This document shows positions 8,013 through 17,449 of a stretch of DNA of 64,000 nucleotides, in pieces. Each line of letters starts with the position of its first letter. Position 1 is the stretch's first letter. The translations under genes and the position numbers were made by a program. Under the pieces are notes generated by a model. The model saw only the letters and a list, made by a program, of their open reading frames with translations, did no database searches and was not told the origin of the DNA. This DNA is from VRUE01 sp963796705 (lineage in GTDB: Bacteria; Actinomycetota; Thermoleophilia; Solirubrobacterales; 70-9): positions 620,001 through 684,000 of the forward strand of contig CAWCMK010000001.1 of NCBI GenBank assembly GCA_963796705.1, read 5' to 3'.

Positions 8013-9314
8013 ATGGTTGAGCGATCCGCAGGGAAGGACGACCGTGCATCGTCGGTCCCCCTCGTGGCCTGGGTCTGCATTCTGGTTTTCGCAGTCCTTC
8101 TCGGCGTCTGCGGAAGCGCTCTAACGGACACCAGCAGGGCTCAAGCTCAAATGCACCCGGCGGCCACCGGCCAAGAAGCCCTCCCCCCGGCCACCGCCAC
8201 CGGCTCTTTCGGCCTCGACCTGATGCGCGCGCATGGCCCGGGGAACCTCGTCCTCTCGCCCGACAGCATCGCGGCGGCGCTGGCGATGACGGGGATGGGC
8301 GCCGCCGGGAGCACCGCGGCGCAGATCGCCGCGACGCTTCATCTCAAAGGGCCATCCGCCTTTCCCGCGGTCGGCGATCTCCAGCGCGCCATCGCTGCCG
8401 CACAGGCCGCCGCGGCAGCGGGGGACCCCGAATCGCCAACCCTCGAGATCGCCAACGGCCTGTTTCTCCAGCAGGGGCTCCCGTTTGAGCCGAGCTTCCT
8501 CTCGGGCGCCGAGCAGCACTTCGGCGCCGCTCCGCAAACCGTCGACTTCGCGGGAGATCCAACAGGCGCCCTGGAAGCGATCAACGGCTGGGTGAGCGAA
8601 CGCACCAGAGGGCTGATCCCGCGGATCCTCGACTCCCTGCCCGAAAGAATGGCGCTGGCGCTGGCCAACGCCGTCTATCTGAAGGCAGACTGGGAGCACC
8701 CCTTCAAGCGCAGCGAAACCAGGTCCGGTGTCTTTCATGCGGCGGCAGGGGCGAGGACGGCCGAGTTCATGCACGAGACCGAGCCGCTGCCCTACGGCGC
8801 CGGTCCCGGCTACAGGGCGCTGGCGCTGCCCTACCGCTCCTCGAACCTGTCTCTGCTCGTTGTACTGCCCGCCGGCCAGCCACTCGGCTCCCTCCAGCAT
8901 CATCTTGACGGCAGGGCCCTGGCCCGGATCGCGCGCGGCCTCTCGGCAAGGCCGGTGATCCTCAGCCTGCCGCGCTTTCACCTAGATGCCGAAGCCGAAT
9001 TGAAGGGCAGCCTGGAAAAACTGGGCATGCCCGCAGCCTTCAGCGAAGCCGCCGATTTCTCCGGCATCACGACCGCGGTGCCCCTGAAGATCGCCTTCGT
9101 CAAGCATGCTGCGGACCTCACGGTCGAAGAAGAAGGGACGGTCGCCGCGGCGGCGACTGTGGTTGGGGCGGTGGAGCTCTCGAAGCCCGCGCCGCCACGA
9201 GGTGCCGTCCGGTTCACCGCCAACCGCCCGTTTCTCTTCTTCCTGCGCGATAACCGAACCGGCGCGGTCCTGTTTGCGGGTCGACTGGTCAACCCGGGAT
9301 CCGAAGGCGGGTAG
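8013..9314 (+). CDS. serpin family serine protease inhibitor, exported or membrane-anchored
   Basis: A 433-residue protein with an N-terminal hydrophobic segment (residues ~16-38) and a complete serpin domain: NLVLSPDSIAAALAMTGMGA, LEIANGLFLQ, NGWVSERTRGLIPRIL, LANAVYLKADWEHPF, LPRFHLDAE and FTANRPFLFFLRD. The reactive-centre hinge EEGTVAAAATVV has the small residues expected of an inhibitory serpin. Counting 15 residues from the hinge glycine (Gly375) places P1 at Leu389 and P1' at Ser390, suggesting chymotrypsin- or elastase-like targets (inferred). Serpins are uncommon in bacteria. No protease gene is adjacent. The ATG at 8013 gives a normal signal/anchor. Confidence 0.9.
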   Translation: MVERSAGKDDRASSVPLVAWVCILVFAVLLGVCGSALTDTSRAQAQMHPAATGQEALPPATATGSFGLDLMRAHGPGNLVLSPDSIAAALAMTGMGAAGSTAAQIAATLHLKGPSAFPAVGDLQRAIAAAQAAAAAGDPESPTLEIANGLFLQQGLPFEPSFLSGAEQHFGAAPQTVDFAGDPTGALEAINGWVSERTRGLIPRILDSLPERMALALANAVYLKADWEHPFKRSETRSGVFHAAAGARTAEFMHETEPLPYGAGPGYRALALPYRSSNLSLLVVLPAGQPLGSLQHHLDGRALARIARGLSARPVILSLPRFHLDAEAELKGSLEKLGMPAAFSEAADFSGITTAVPLKIAFVKHAADLTVEEEGTVAAAATVVGAVELSKPAPPRGAVRFTANRPFLFFLRDNRTGAVLFAGRLVNPGSEGG

Positions 9315-9354
9315 CCGGCAACCACGTTTTCGCTGGGACTCATCCCGCCGGAGG

Positions 9355-10513
9355 TCATCCGGTCGACCGGACCCATGCGGTGAACGCCTCGACCCCGCCG
9401 ATGACCGCCTCGAAGCGGAGTGAGTGAAAGATGTCGAACGCATGCTGAACGGGTAGCTCCACATAGACCTCCGGGTTTGACGAGATGCCTCGCCGCGACC
9501 CAACAAAGTCTCGGGCGATCTCCAGGAAGTCCGGCGAGTAGGTGTCCCGGGCGCCCTGTGCGATGAAGAACGGTGGTGCATCGGTGTGGAGATGCGCTCC
9601 CGGCGATGAGGCATGGCCCCGGCCGTAGTAGCTCCCGAGATAGCCGTACAGAGAGATGGCGGCGGTGACCGAGGTGTCCGCCGCCTCAAAGCCCGGCTGA
9701 AATTCTGGATCGTTGGGAGTCAGAGCGGCCAGGGCAGCCATATGGCCACCGGCCGAGCTACCCCCCACGAACAGCGCCGCCGGGTCGGCGCCGTACTCGG
9801 CGCCGCGACGTCGAACCCAGGCGATCATCTTCTTGAGGTCGATCAGGTGCTCCGGGAAGCTGGCCGCGGGCCTCAGCCTGTAGTTGGCGCTGATGCACAC
9901 CCAGCCCTGGCTTGCGAGGCGGTCGATCAGCGGACGCGCCTCCCGACTCTTGCTGCCGCTGAGATATCCGCCCCCATGCACGTACACGAAGACCGGGGCC
10001 CGCGAGGGATGCGAGCGGTGGCGATAGAGATCGAGCAGATTCGACCTCCCGGCATCGCCGTATCTGATGTTCGCGATCCGTTCGACCGCCCCCGGCGAGG
10101 GGCGCGGGAATGGCCAGAGCAGAATCCTGGCTAAGGGCAGGCGATCTCGAAACCGATCGGAGCCGGCGGGGTCGAGCGCATCGCGCCAACCGGCTCCAAG
10201 GTCATCTCTCAGGGCCCGCTCAACCGCGGGACCCGCCCCCAGCGCCCGCCAGATCACGATCGCCTGCCCGACGATCACCAGGCCCGCCACTCCGACCAAC
10301 AACCAGCCAGCCGCGGAGTCGACATCGCCGTCGGCGATCGCCAATACGGTTGCGGCCAGCAGGGGGTAGAGGGCAATGAAGGGCAGCTCGTTGAAGACGA
10401 GGCCAACCCCGGAAGCTGAGGGCGGCGAGGATTCGGGGACGGCGGTCCGGCGCCAGAGCGAACAATGTGCCCAGGGCGATCAGCGTCACGGTCACCAGAT
10501 AGCCGACGGGCAT
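9355..10513 (-). CDS. alpha/beta-hydrolase esterase with N-terminal membrane segments, frameshifted
   Basis: The C-terminal domain is a hormone-sensitive-lipase-like esterase: the oxyanion motif HGGGY and the nucleophile elbow GGSSAGG (Ser). A late His in VQHAFDIF completes the triad. The uninterrupted frame begins only at ATG 10344, yet the upstream sequence in another frame (from ATG 10513) reads VGYLVTVTLIALGTLFAL. It joins to VFNELPFIALYPLLAATVLA if one G is removed from the G4 run at 10407-10410. The gene therefore probably encodes an N-terminal two-to-three-helix membrane anchor plus the esterase, now split by a 1-base insertion (real or an assembly error). Confidence 0.75.
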
Positions 10514-10595
10514 GCTCGGCACCTACCCCTGGTCGATCCAAAAACAGGACGGCCGGAAAGCCCCAATTTGCCGAGCTCAGAGGTATCGTGGCGTG

Positions 10596-12242
10596 ATGAG
10601 CAGCCGCGCTGCGCCGATCACCGTGACGGCATTGGCACTGGCGCTCGCCGTGGGCCTCTTTCTCGCCCCGCCGGCAGCGGCCGCGACCCACCGGTTCCGC
10701 GTGCTTTCGGCCTCTGAGACCTACAGCACCATCGCAAGCCAGGGCTGCGTCTCCGGCAGACGGGACATCACCGAGTCGACCAGCGCCAAGGTGCCGGATG
10801 ACCCGCAGAATGCGTTCATCCCCGGCTCGGGCAGAGAAGGCGTCATCAGCACCCGTTCCTCGAGCACGGGCGTCTCGCCCACCACGGGTCAGGTCTCCAA
10901 CGACTACACCAACGACTCCTGCGCATCGCCACCCTGCCACCACGACTACGGCATCACCCCGCTGAGCGGCGGCTCGATCACCATGAATCTCGCCGAATCG
11001 GGCGACCCGGACACCCTCAGGGTTTCGACCAGCTTCGGGCCCCTCGAAGTCGGCGACGTCACCGTCGCAATCTGCGGGAACATCGCCGCGGAGCTGCCCG
11101 AAGAACCATCGACCACCGTCTCGACGGCATCGCTCCTCAGCGGCAAACCGCTGACGATCACGATCGCCGGCTCGCTGTCCATCCCCAAAGACATCCTCGG
11201 AAATCCGGCCTCGATCGGCGTCACCTACAGCGTGACGATGAGGGTCCAGGCGCTCGGCAAGGAACTCCAGGCCGACCCCGGGGGGCCCTACACGGTCAGA
11301 CGAGCTGCCCGGGTAAAACTCGACGGCTCACACTCCAAACCAAGGTCGAAGATCGTCAAGTACCTGTGGAAATTCCAGCCCGAGGCCGCCGCCTGCCCCG
11401 CGGACGTCCCCGGCAAAGCGACCCGCAAGGAAGGCCGTGAGACGAGCGTCGTGGCGCTCTGCGGACTCCGCGCGACCCTAACCGTCCTCGCCCGCAACGG
11501 TGACCGCGACTCGGCCAGCACGACGGTGGATGTCCTGCCCCGCGGGCCGAGCGGCTGGCGGACGCCCTTCTCACAACGCGAAAAGACCGGCGACCCACGG
11601 ACTCCCCATGAAGCCCCGAGCGCCACCTCGCTCGGGGCTGGAACCTACGGCTTCTCGATATACGGCGGGCTCAACGTCTCAGACTGCGGTGCACCCTCGG
11701 AAAGCTCGGAGATCCTCTGCCCGCTCAAGGGCGGCTCGGGCAGCTGGCTCGGAAACGGCTACGAGCTGGCAACCGTGAATGACCCGAACGGCCCCTTCGA
11801 CGGCTACTCATATGTAGTCGCGCCCGAGATCAAGGTCAAGCGCGCTGCCCTCATCAACCCGACGATCCTGCCCGGCACCCCGTTTTACGAACACAACCTC
11901 CAGGCAGGGCGGGACGTGGCCGGATTCGTCAACGCGATCCGCGAGCACGAGGGTCTCGGCAACGGGACTCCGGGCAGCGGCCACGGCGAGATCATGAAGA
12001 CGATTCTCCAGAGTCCCGACGGCGACCCCAGGCGGGTGATCGAGCAGATCTTCGCCCCCGACCGGGAGACGGCGAAGAAACGGGTCGACGGTGCACTGCA
12101 GGGAATCGAGCGGCGGCTAGACCGTGAATCCGAAGACCCGCTGGCCGAAATCTGGAGCGGCACGATCGAATTCTACGATTCCTACCAGCAGCGCTGGATC
12201 ACCGGCGAAGGCTTCAGGATTCCGGGACGGATGGCCGGCTGA
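10596..12242 (+). CDS. exported protein with a PKD-like domain, function unknown
   Basis: A 548-residue protein. It starts at ATG 10596, preceded by agaggt, with a clear signal peptide (ALALALAVGLFLAPPAAAAT). Residues ~220-310 look like a PKD/Ig fold: ADPGGPYTVRRAARVKLDGS, then KYLWKF and a strand ending in DSASTTVDV. The middle and C-terminal parts have no recognised domain; the C-terminal third is rich in charged helical sequence (REHEGLGNGTPGSGHGEIM). It is one of a run of large exported proteins in this region and converges with the next one. Function cannot be assigned. Confidence 0.7.
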   Translation: MSSRAAPITVTALALALAVGLFLAPPAAAATHRFRVLSASETYSTIASQGCVSGRRDITESTSAKVPDDPQNAFIPGSGREGVISTRSSSTGVSPTTGQVSNDYTNDSCASPPCHHDYGITPLSGGSITMNLAESGDPDTLRVSTSFGPLEVGDVTVAICGNIAAELPEEPSTTVSTASLLSGKPLTITIAGSLSIPKDILGNPASIGVTYSVTMRVQALGKELQADPGGPYTVRRAARVKLDGSHSKPRSKIVKYLWKFQPEAAACPADVPGKATRKEGRETSVVALCGLRATLTVLARNGDRDSASTTVDVLPRGPSGWRTPFSQREKTGDPRTPHEAPSATSLGAGTYGFSIYGGLNVSDCGAPSESSEILCPLKGGSGSWLGNGYELATVNDPNGPFDGYSYVVAPEIKVKRAALINPTILPGTPFYEHNLQAGRDVAGFVNAIREHEGLGNGTPGSGHGEIMKTILQSPDGDPRRVIEQIFAPDRETAKKRVDGALQGIERRLDRESEDPLAEIWSGTIEFYDSYQQRWITGEGFRIPGRMAG

Positions 12243-12248
12243 GGAGCT

Positions 12249-13850
12249 CTACGGCTTGATCTTGAACGCCCTGGCGGCCGGAGTCGGATCGAGGTAGCCG
12301 GCCGGGTCGCGGGCCTCGACCTGGAAGCGGTGCTTGCCCCGCTTCAGGTGTTGGTAGATCTTGGGTGACCTGCAGGCCTTGAACGGTTTGTGGTCGAGCC
12401 GGCACAGGAACGTCGAGCCCGGCGCGGTGGAGGTGAACCGGAAGGTCGCGGAGTCGTGCCTCTGGCTGATCTTCGCCCTGCGGATCAGCGAGTCTGGTAA
12501 TTCGATCACCGACTTCGCCGCTTCGATCGTGAAGCTGCGGCTGGCGGGCGTTGGATCCGTGTTGTGCGATTCATCCGTGGCCCGGACTTCGAAGACGTGG
12601 GGGCCGCTCGCCAGGGAGCTGTAGGACTTGGGAGATGTGCAGGGCTTGAAGGCTGACCCCTGGCTTGAGTCAAGCCGGCATTCGAAGCTCGCGCCGAGCT
12701 CTGAGGAAAAGGTGAACGACGGTGAGGCTTCGGTGGTCGGCCCCGAAGGACCGGAGTCGATCGTGGTCTCCGGCGGAGTGGTGTCGGGGGCTCCCGCGAT
12801 GATCAGCCCGAAAGGCTTTTCGCGGGCTCCCCCTGCATCACCCACCGCGATGTCATAGCTCGTGCCGCCCACGGCTTCAAAGCTGACCTTGCTGCCGTAT
12901 TCGTTCTCGGTGGCGCAGGCCGGATCGTTGTTGTTGTCGGTGACCCTGGTCAGGGCGTTGAGCGCCGAGCCCGTGTAGACCGCGAGGATGCTGTCGATTT
13001 CCCCGATGCAGGTGTTGATCGTCGTCGGACCCGAGTTGGGCGCGGTCCAGCGGTACCAGACTGAGTGATCGCCGACCCAGAGATCTGAGTCAGGCGGATC
13101 GGTCACATAGTGATCCGGCTCACCGATCTGTCTGGTGGCGCCCGCCGTCGTGCCTTCGATCACGACATTCTGACCGTGCAGTTCTTCGGCGCGTTCGAAG
13201 TCATCGTTCGCCGGTCCGAGGTAGGTTCTCAGACCGGCATCGTCGCCGGAATTGCCGACGAACGGAGATTGATACCGGTTGAACAATTCGACGCCGGCAC
13301 AGGGATCTCCGTCATTGAAGGCCCAGGAATTCTGAGCCGTGTCACTGGTCTGCAAACCGATCGCGTAGGTCCGGCCGGCGTTCAGATAGGCAGCAGTTTC
13401 AGGCGCGAAGTTCGCCGAGTAGTCATGGTAGGCGCTATCCGTCGCGATGTCCGCGGTGGGGATCGTGGTCGATGCGAGCACCGGTTCCATCGGCGTCCCG
13501 CTTTCGTCGGCGCCGTAGAGCCGAACGGTAACGTCACCGCCGACGCCACCGGGAGCACGTGCGTAGTTCAGGAGTTCGACCGTGAGCAGCTTCCCGCTGT
13601 GTTTGGCCGGAAACGTCTGGGCCCACTCTGCCGCGCTGTTGATGATCCCAAAGCCATCGGTGCCCGTGACACATTCCGTGTTGCGCGTCCCTATCGCCTC
13701 GGCCGAAGAGGCGGCGATCGCAAGAGCCGAGACGAGGACGAGGACGAGGACGATCGCGACCCCGCCGTGGGCCGGCCCCCCACGACTCGACCGGTCACCG
13801 TGGTCAGAGATAGCGGTCATCTGAGTCCATCTGTTGATGCGGAGTGCCAT
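12249..13850 (-). CDS. exported protein with PPC-like domain and two actinobacterial Ig-like repeats
   Basis: About 533 residues with a signal peptide (AIVLVLVLVSALAIAASSAEA). The middle holds a pre-peptidase C-terminal-like sandwich (VWYRWTAP...DSILAVYTGSALNALTRV...SYDIAVGDAGG). Two C-terminal copies of the recurring module follow, each with FECRLD/FLCRLD, PC or AC before SPK, HxFxVxAxD and DPTPA. These sandwiches are usually surface or secreted adhesion/spacer domains; no enzyme motif is seen. The start is uncertain (ATG 13850 or 13820). The gene is convergent with 10596-12242. Confidence 0.7.
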   Translation of the reverse strand: MALRINRWTQMTAISDHGDRSSRGGPAHGGVAIVLVLVLVSALAIAASSAEAIGTRNTECVTGTDGFGIINSAAEWAQTFPAKHSGKLLTVELLNYARAPGGVGGDVTVRLYGADESGTPMEPVLASTTIPTADIATDSAYHDYSANFAPETAAYLNAGRTYAIGLQTSDTAQNSWAFNDGDPCAGVELFNRYQSPFVGNSGDDAGLRTYLGPANDDFERAEELHGQNVVIEGTTAGATRQIGEPDHYVTDPPDSDLWVGDHSVWYRWTAPNSGPTTINTCIGEIDSILAVYTGSALNALTRVTDNNNDPACATENEYGSKVSFEAVGGTSYDIAVGDAGGAREKPFGLIIAGAPDTTPPETTIDSGPSGPTTEASPSFTFSSELGASFECRLDSSQGSAFKPCTSPKSYSSLASGPHVFEVRATDESHNTDPTPASRSFTIEAAKSVIELPDSLIRRAKISQRHDSATFRFTSTAPGSTFLCRLDHKPFKACRSPKIYQHLKRGKHRFQVEARDPAGYLDPTPAARAFKIKP

Positions 13851-13960
13851 TGCCGTCCTCGGAGTCCACGATAGCCACCCGCTCAAGACCCGGCAAGTCC
13901 CCTGGCTGGACCGCGTGCCTTGGCGGCGGCCGCCAGGACACGCGCACTAGACTCGCCGCC

Positions 13961-14758
13961 ATGCTTGATCTGGACGCCTACCTGGAGCGGATCGGCGCGG
14001 ACCGGCGCCCGAGCATCACGCAGCTGCACAGAGCGCACCTGACCTCGATCCCCTTTGAGAACCTGGACCCCCACCAGGGCCTGCCGGTCTCACTGGAGCT
14101 GGAGGACCTCGAGCGCAAGCTTGTGACCGAATGTCGTGGTGGGTACTGCTTCGAGCAGAACCTGCTGCTGGGGGCGGCCCTGGAGGCACTCGGCGCCGAG
14201 GTGGAGATGCTCCTGGCCCGGACACGGCTGGGAGCGAGGCCGGGCGTGGTGCGGCCCCGTAGTCACCTTCTCCTGCGCGTCAGTGAGAACGGCGCAAGCT
14301 GGCACGCCGACGTGGGATTTGGCGCTCACGGCATCCTCGAGCCAATCCCATTCGGGCCGGGGCCCGCGCATGAGCAGTCGGGGTGGAGCTTTCGTGTCGC
14401 CCAGGACGGCTCCGAGCTCGTGCTGCAAAAGCTGGACGGGGACGAGTGGACCGACCTCTACGGCTTTCTCCCGCAGCCAGTTCCGCTCGTTGACATCGAG
14501 ACCGCAAACTGGTGGACCTCGGGGCATCCGGACTCGCGGTTCGTCACCGGCCTGATCGTGAGCGTTCGCGGCAATGACGGCAGCGCCACATTGCTGTGTG
14601 ACTGGGACGAACTGTCCCTCAGCGAGCAAACGCCCGCGGGCACGAGCGTGACGCCGCTCGAGCCGCACGCCGTACCTGAGCTGCTTGCGACGCGCTTCTC
14701 GCTGCCGGGCTTTGCCCTCGGCGACGGGAAGCGCCTTGTCCGGGCGGCGGCAACTTAG
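13961..14758 (+). CDS. nat: arylamine N-acetyltransferase
   Basis: A cytosolic enzyme that moves an acetyl group from acetyl-CoA to arylamines or hydrazines through a Cys thioester. The 265-residue protein has the full NAT triad: Cys63 in RGGYCFEQN, His102 in PRSHLLLRV and Asp117 in ADVGFG. The FENLDP segment near residue 33 is also a family signature. The start ATG 13961 fits the usual N-terminus (LDLDAYLERIG). The length matches bacterial NATs (~260-280). It overlaps no neighbour; the upstream exported-protein gene is divergent. Confidence 0.93.
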   Translation: MLDLDAYLERIGADRRPSITQLHRAHLTSIPFENLDPHQGLPVSLELEDLERKLVTECRGGYCFEQNLLLGAALEALGAEVEMLLARTRLGARPGVVRPRSHLLLRVSENGASWHADVGFGAHGILEPIPFGPGPAHEQSGWSFRVAQDGSELVLQKLDGDEWTDLYGFLPQPVPLVDIETANWWTSGHPDSRFVTGLIVSVRGNDGSATLLCDWDELSLSEQTPAGTSVTPLEPHAVPELLATRFSLPGFALGDGKRLVRAAAT

Positions 14759-14836
14759 ATGCCTGCCTTCAGGTTCGCCATCTGGCGGCTGAGGTAGCGC
14801 CCCGAACCTCCGACCCCAACTCCGAAGGAGAGCAAT

Positions 14837-14890
14837 ATGGGACCGTTCGTGGAACAGCAGAGGATGGGTTGGCCTCCTGCACCGCCCTAA
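14837..14890 (+). CDS. possible 17-residue small ORF with strong Shine-Dalgarno
   Basis: gaaggaga stands 5 bases before ATG 14837 and the frame reads MGPFVEQQRMGWPPAPP before TAA. The strong ribosome site in an otherwise empty 240-base gap suggests a translated peptide or leader, but nothing else supports it. Downstream is the 3-prime end of a convergent gene. Confidence 0.25.
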   Translation: MGPFVEQQRMGWPPAPP

Positions 14891-14998
14891 CTACTTCCAC
14901 CGGAAAAACTGCCGGGCATGAAAACGGCCGCGCGGAGTGCCGGCCTCAGGGCTGTCTCGTGACGGTGGTCCGCACGTGCTGATCCGAGCGCGAGGACC

Positions 14999-15847
14999 TC
15001 AATTGCTCACCCCAGCCGAGCGGCTCATGCTTGCCTTGGTTTCGTCCGTTGCAAGGTTGACATCTCCAAGGCCGGGCAGGAAGACCCTCAGGGACCCGAG
15101 AAGGGATCCCTGGGTGAAAAACCCAGTCATCGGACTCTTCGGATTCCCGCTGCCGCTGTAGCTCGCTCGCCCCTGAAACGGCGGGGGAGGCGCCACAGCG
15201 GCTTCGGTCATCGGACCGTCGTAGCTGAAGTCACCCTGGCCGGTCACTTCGGAGATCCCCCGGGCGATGTGCATGCCGCGCCTCATTTCGTTCGACTTCA
15301 CCTCGAAATGTGATTGGCTCTCACCCACCGTGTTGCCTGCGGTGAACCGAACGGCACCGACCATTGCGCTCAATTGAATATCTTCAAAATGTCTGGGTGG
15401 AAACCGTCGCGACCCTGTGGCTCCCCTTTTCAGAACTCGGCATAGCTGTCGAAAGCGCTTGACGATGATTCCGTGAGCATGCGAAGCATTGACCTCCGTG
15501 AACCGCTTCTCTCCCCGGAAGCGGATTACGCCGACATACGTGCCCGATTCGATCGCCCCGCTGGGTTTGCGACAGCCGGCGTGGGGGGCCATCTCCTTGA
15601 CCGTTGACGGAACGAAATGGACGGCGACTCGTCCGACCCCGGGGTAGATCGCCGTGATCGCTCTATTGTGGGCCACCCCCCTGACGCTGTAACGCGCGTA
15701 TAGGCCGTGCTTTTCGACGGAGAGAGTAATGCGCTTGTACTTATGATTGACGTAGCTCGACAGGGAGAGGTGGTAGCCGTCGCTGCCCATCAGGGAAAGG
15801 CGGTGGATGCTGCCGCCCAAAAAGAGGCTCTCCGCCGGACCATGCAC
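14999..15847 (-). CDS. domain of unknown function, in frame with the Vgb-like gene upstream
   Basis: About 282 residues can be read from GTG 15847. Key segments are GSDGYHLSLSS, YARYSVRGVAHN, AIYPGVGRVAVHF, TYVGVIRFRG and LPGLGDVNLATD. It is paralogous to the frameshifted gene at 3279-4183. There is no signal peptide at this GTG. The frame continues without a stop up to the TGA at 16007-16009, encoding the rest of an Ig-like domain (RGQRYRVGARDIGHTIRVF). The stretch therefore looks like the C-terminal part of the 16007-17116 protein, separated by one nonsense codon. Whether it is made alone is doubtful. No function is known. Confidence 0.6.
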   Translation of the reverse strand: MHGPAESLFLGGSIHRLSLMGSDGYHLSLSSYVNHKYKRITLSVEKHGLYARYSVRGVAHNRAITAIYPGVGRVAVHFVPSTVKEMAPHAGCRKPSGAIESGTYVGVIRFRGEKRFTEVNASHAHGIIVKRFRQLCRVLKRGATGSRRFPPRHFEDIQLSAMVGAVRFTAGNTVGESQSHFEVKSNEMRRGMHIARGISEVTGQGDFSYDGPMTEAAVAPPPPFQGRASYSGSGNPKSPMTGFFTQGSLLGSLRVFLPGLGDVNLATDETKASMSRSAGVSN

Positions 15848-16006
15848 CAGATCGGAGGGGGCCGATTCTGCGGGGGCACTGCTGCCCCCGAGGTTACGAC
15901 CGATGACAAAAACCCGAATGGTGTGGCCGATGTCACGGGCCCCGACTCGGTACCGCTGACCACGAGTAACTTCCCTGCACGAGCTGCCAGAGCGATTGCA
16001 GTCCTG

Positions 16007-17116
16007 TCAGAGGAAGGAGTACCGGGAGGGGCTGTTCGCCCAAACCCCTGGGTGCCCGGTTAACCTGAACCCCGGTTTTGCGGTTCCCGTGATCGACGGA
16101 GGTTGGAGGTCTTCGGGAATCGGGCCACCGGGATCGAGGCGGCCGATCTTGTCAGCCGCGCTCTCGGTGAACCACAGGAATCTCCCCAGTCCTGAGGTGA
16201 TGCCGGTTGGCGAGGCCTTTTCTGGGAAGGCTTGCGGAATCGGAAATTCGGTAACGGTGCCTCCCGTCGTGATCCTGCTGATCGTGTTGGCGGTCATTTC
16301 GGTGAACCAGAGATTGCCGTCCGGACCTGCCGCAATCCCGCCAGGATTCCTGAAATCGGCCTCGCCTAGCGGAAACTGCGTGATCTGGCCGGTCGGGGTG
16401 ATGTGACCGATCCCCTGCCCCTCTGTGAACCAGAGGTTGCCGTCAGAGCCTCTCGCGATCCCGCTCCCCAGGCCGGCGGGTGTCGAGACGGGGAACTCGG
16501 TGATTTCACCCGCGGGGCTGATCCGGCCGATGCGGCTTCCCTGCTCCTCGGTGAACCAGAGGTTGCCGTCCGGACCAGCGACGATGCCGGCCGGCCTGCT
16601 CACTTCGTGCGGCAAGGGGAACTCGGTCATCTTGCCGCCGGGGGTGATCCGGCCGATCGCATCGCCGAATGTCTCGGTGAACCAGATGTTTCCGTCAGGA
16701 CCCCCCACGATGCCTGTCGGGTCAGATTTCGCAGAAGCCAGAGATAGCTCGGTCACCAACCCCGCTGTCGTGATTCGCCCGATCTTGCCCGTGGAGGCCT
16801 CGGTGAACCAGAGATTGCCGTCGGGGCCGGTGGTGATTCCCGTGGGCCCGCTGTTGGCGGTTGGGATCATGAATTCGGTGAATTCCCCGCCCGGCGTCAT
16901 TCGGCTAATTCGATTGGCTGCGTGCTCGGTGAACCAGAGGTTGCCGTCGGGGCCAGCGGTGATCCCGATTGGACCGGAATCTTCCGTCGGAATTGCGAAC
17001 TGCTGGAAGCGTTCTTCCGCCGCCTTTGCCACCGGGGACCCGAGCAGACAGCAGATGGCTGCTGCGGCGAGCACCATCACGGTGCGATGTTGCCGCGTTA
17101 CTCCCTGCACCACCAC
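16007..17116 (-). CDS. virginiamycin-B-lyase-like (Vgb/NHL) beta-propeller, exported, cut by an in-frame TGA
   Basis: A signal peptide (VMVLAAAAICCLLGSPVAKA) precedes seven repeats carrying GPDGNLWFTE or a variant, each followed by a strand such as ANRISRMTPGG. This is a seven-bladed Vgb-like propeller, residues ~40-335. It then enters an Ig-like domain (SITGTAKPGFRLTGHPGVWA...YSFL) and stops at TGA 16007-16009. In relatives of this Ig module the next residue is a conserved Trp (pattern YSYQWQRC), and here TGA is followed by CAG GAC TGC (QDC), so TGG to TGA is the simplest explanation. Start: GTG 17116 or a nearby GTG. A lyase activity is not implied. Confidence 0.8.
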   Translation of the reverse strand: MVVQGVTRQHRTVMVLAAAAICCLLGSPVAKAAEERFQQFAIPTEDSGPIGITAGPDGNLWFTEHAANRISRMTPGGEFTEFMIPTANSGPTGITTGPDGNLWFTEASTGKIGRITTAGLVTELSLASAKSDPTGIVGGPDGNIWFTETFGDAIGRITPGGKMTEFPLPHEVSRPAGIVAGPDGNLWFTEEQGSRIGRISPAGEITEFPVSTPAGLGSGIARGSDGNLWFTEGQGIGHITPTGQITQFPLGEADFRNPGGIAAGPDGNLWFTEMTANTISRITTGGTVTEFPIPQAFPEKASPTGITSGLGRFLWFTESAADKIGRLDPGGPIPEDLQPPSITGTAKPGFRLTGHPGVWANSPSRYSFL

Positions 17117-17449
17117 CCCCTACCGTTCTGTTCTCTGAACCGTAGCCAAGAGCGGGGGATGGGTCAATCCTTGTTTCGCCCCTCAACCACGCGAAACCTC
17201 GATACGAATACCGCTAGCGCGATTTGCGAGCCTAAGCTGGCGGCGGCTCTCTGCGCTCTCGTTGCAGACGGGGCAAGGTGACGCCGTTAACAGGGCCGGG
17301 CGGCTCAACCTCCTGGGAGCGCTCGAGCATTGTCCAGCTTAGAGGTCGCGAGGTTCAAAGTATTGAAGACTGGCTGATGCTAAATGACGTACTCATCAGA
17401 GTGATTGACGACGGTTCAGCCGACCCACGCTCGCGGTCCCAGCCGGGGC
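17117..17449. other. gene-poor gap
   Basis: No gene or clear structure is seen in 333 bases between the Vgb-like gene and the next minus-strand gene. The region presumably holds the Vgb-like gene's promoter, but no convincing -35/-10 pair is visible. Confidence 0.3.

Noticed and set aside
16007..16009. TGA read as selenocysteine
   Set aside because: The replaced residue is a Trp in an Ig-like fold, not a redox site, and no SECIS-like hairpin was noticed just downstream; a nonsense change or sequencing error is simpler.
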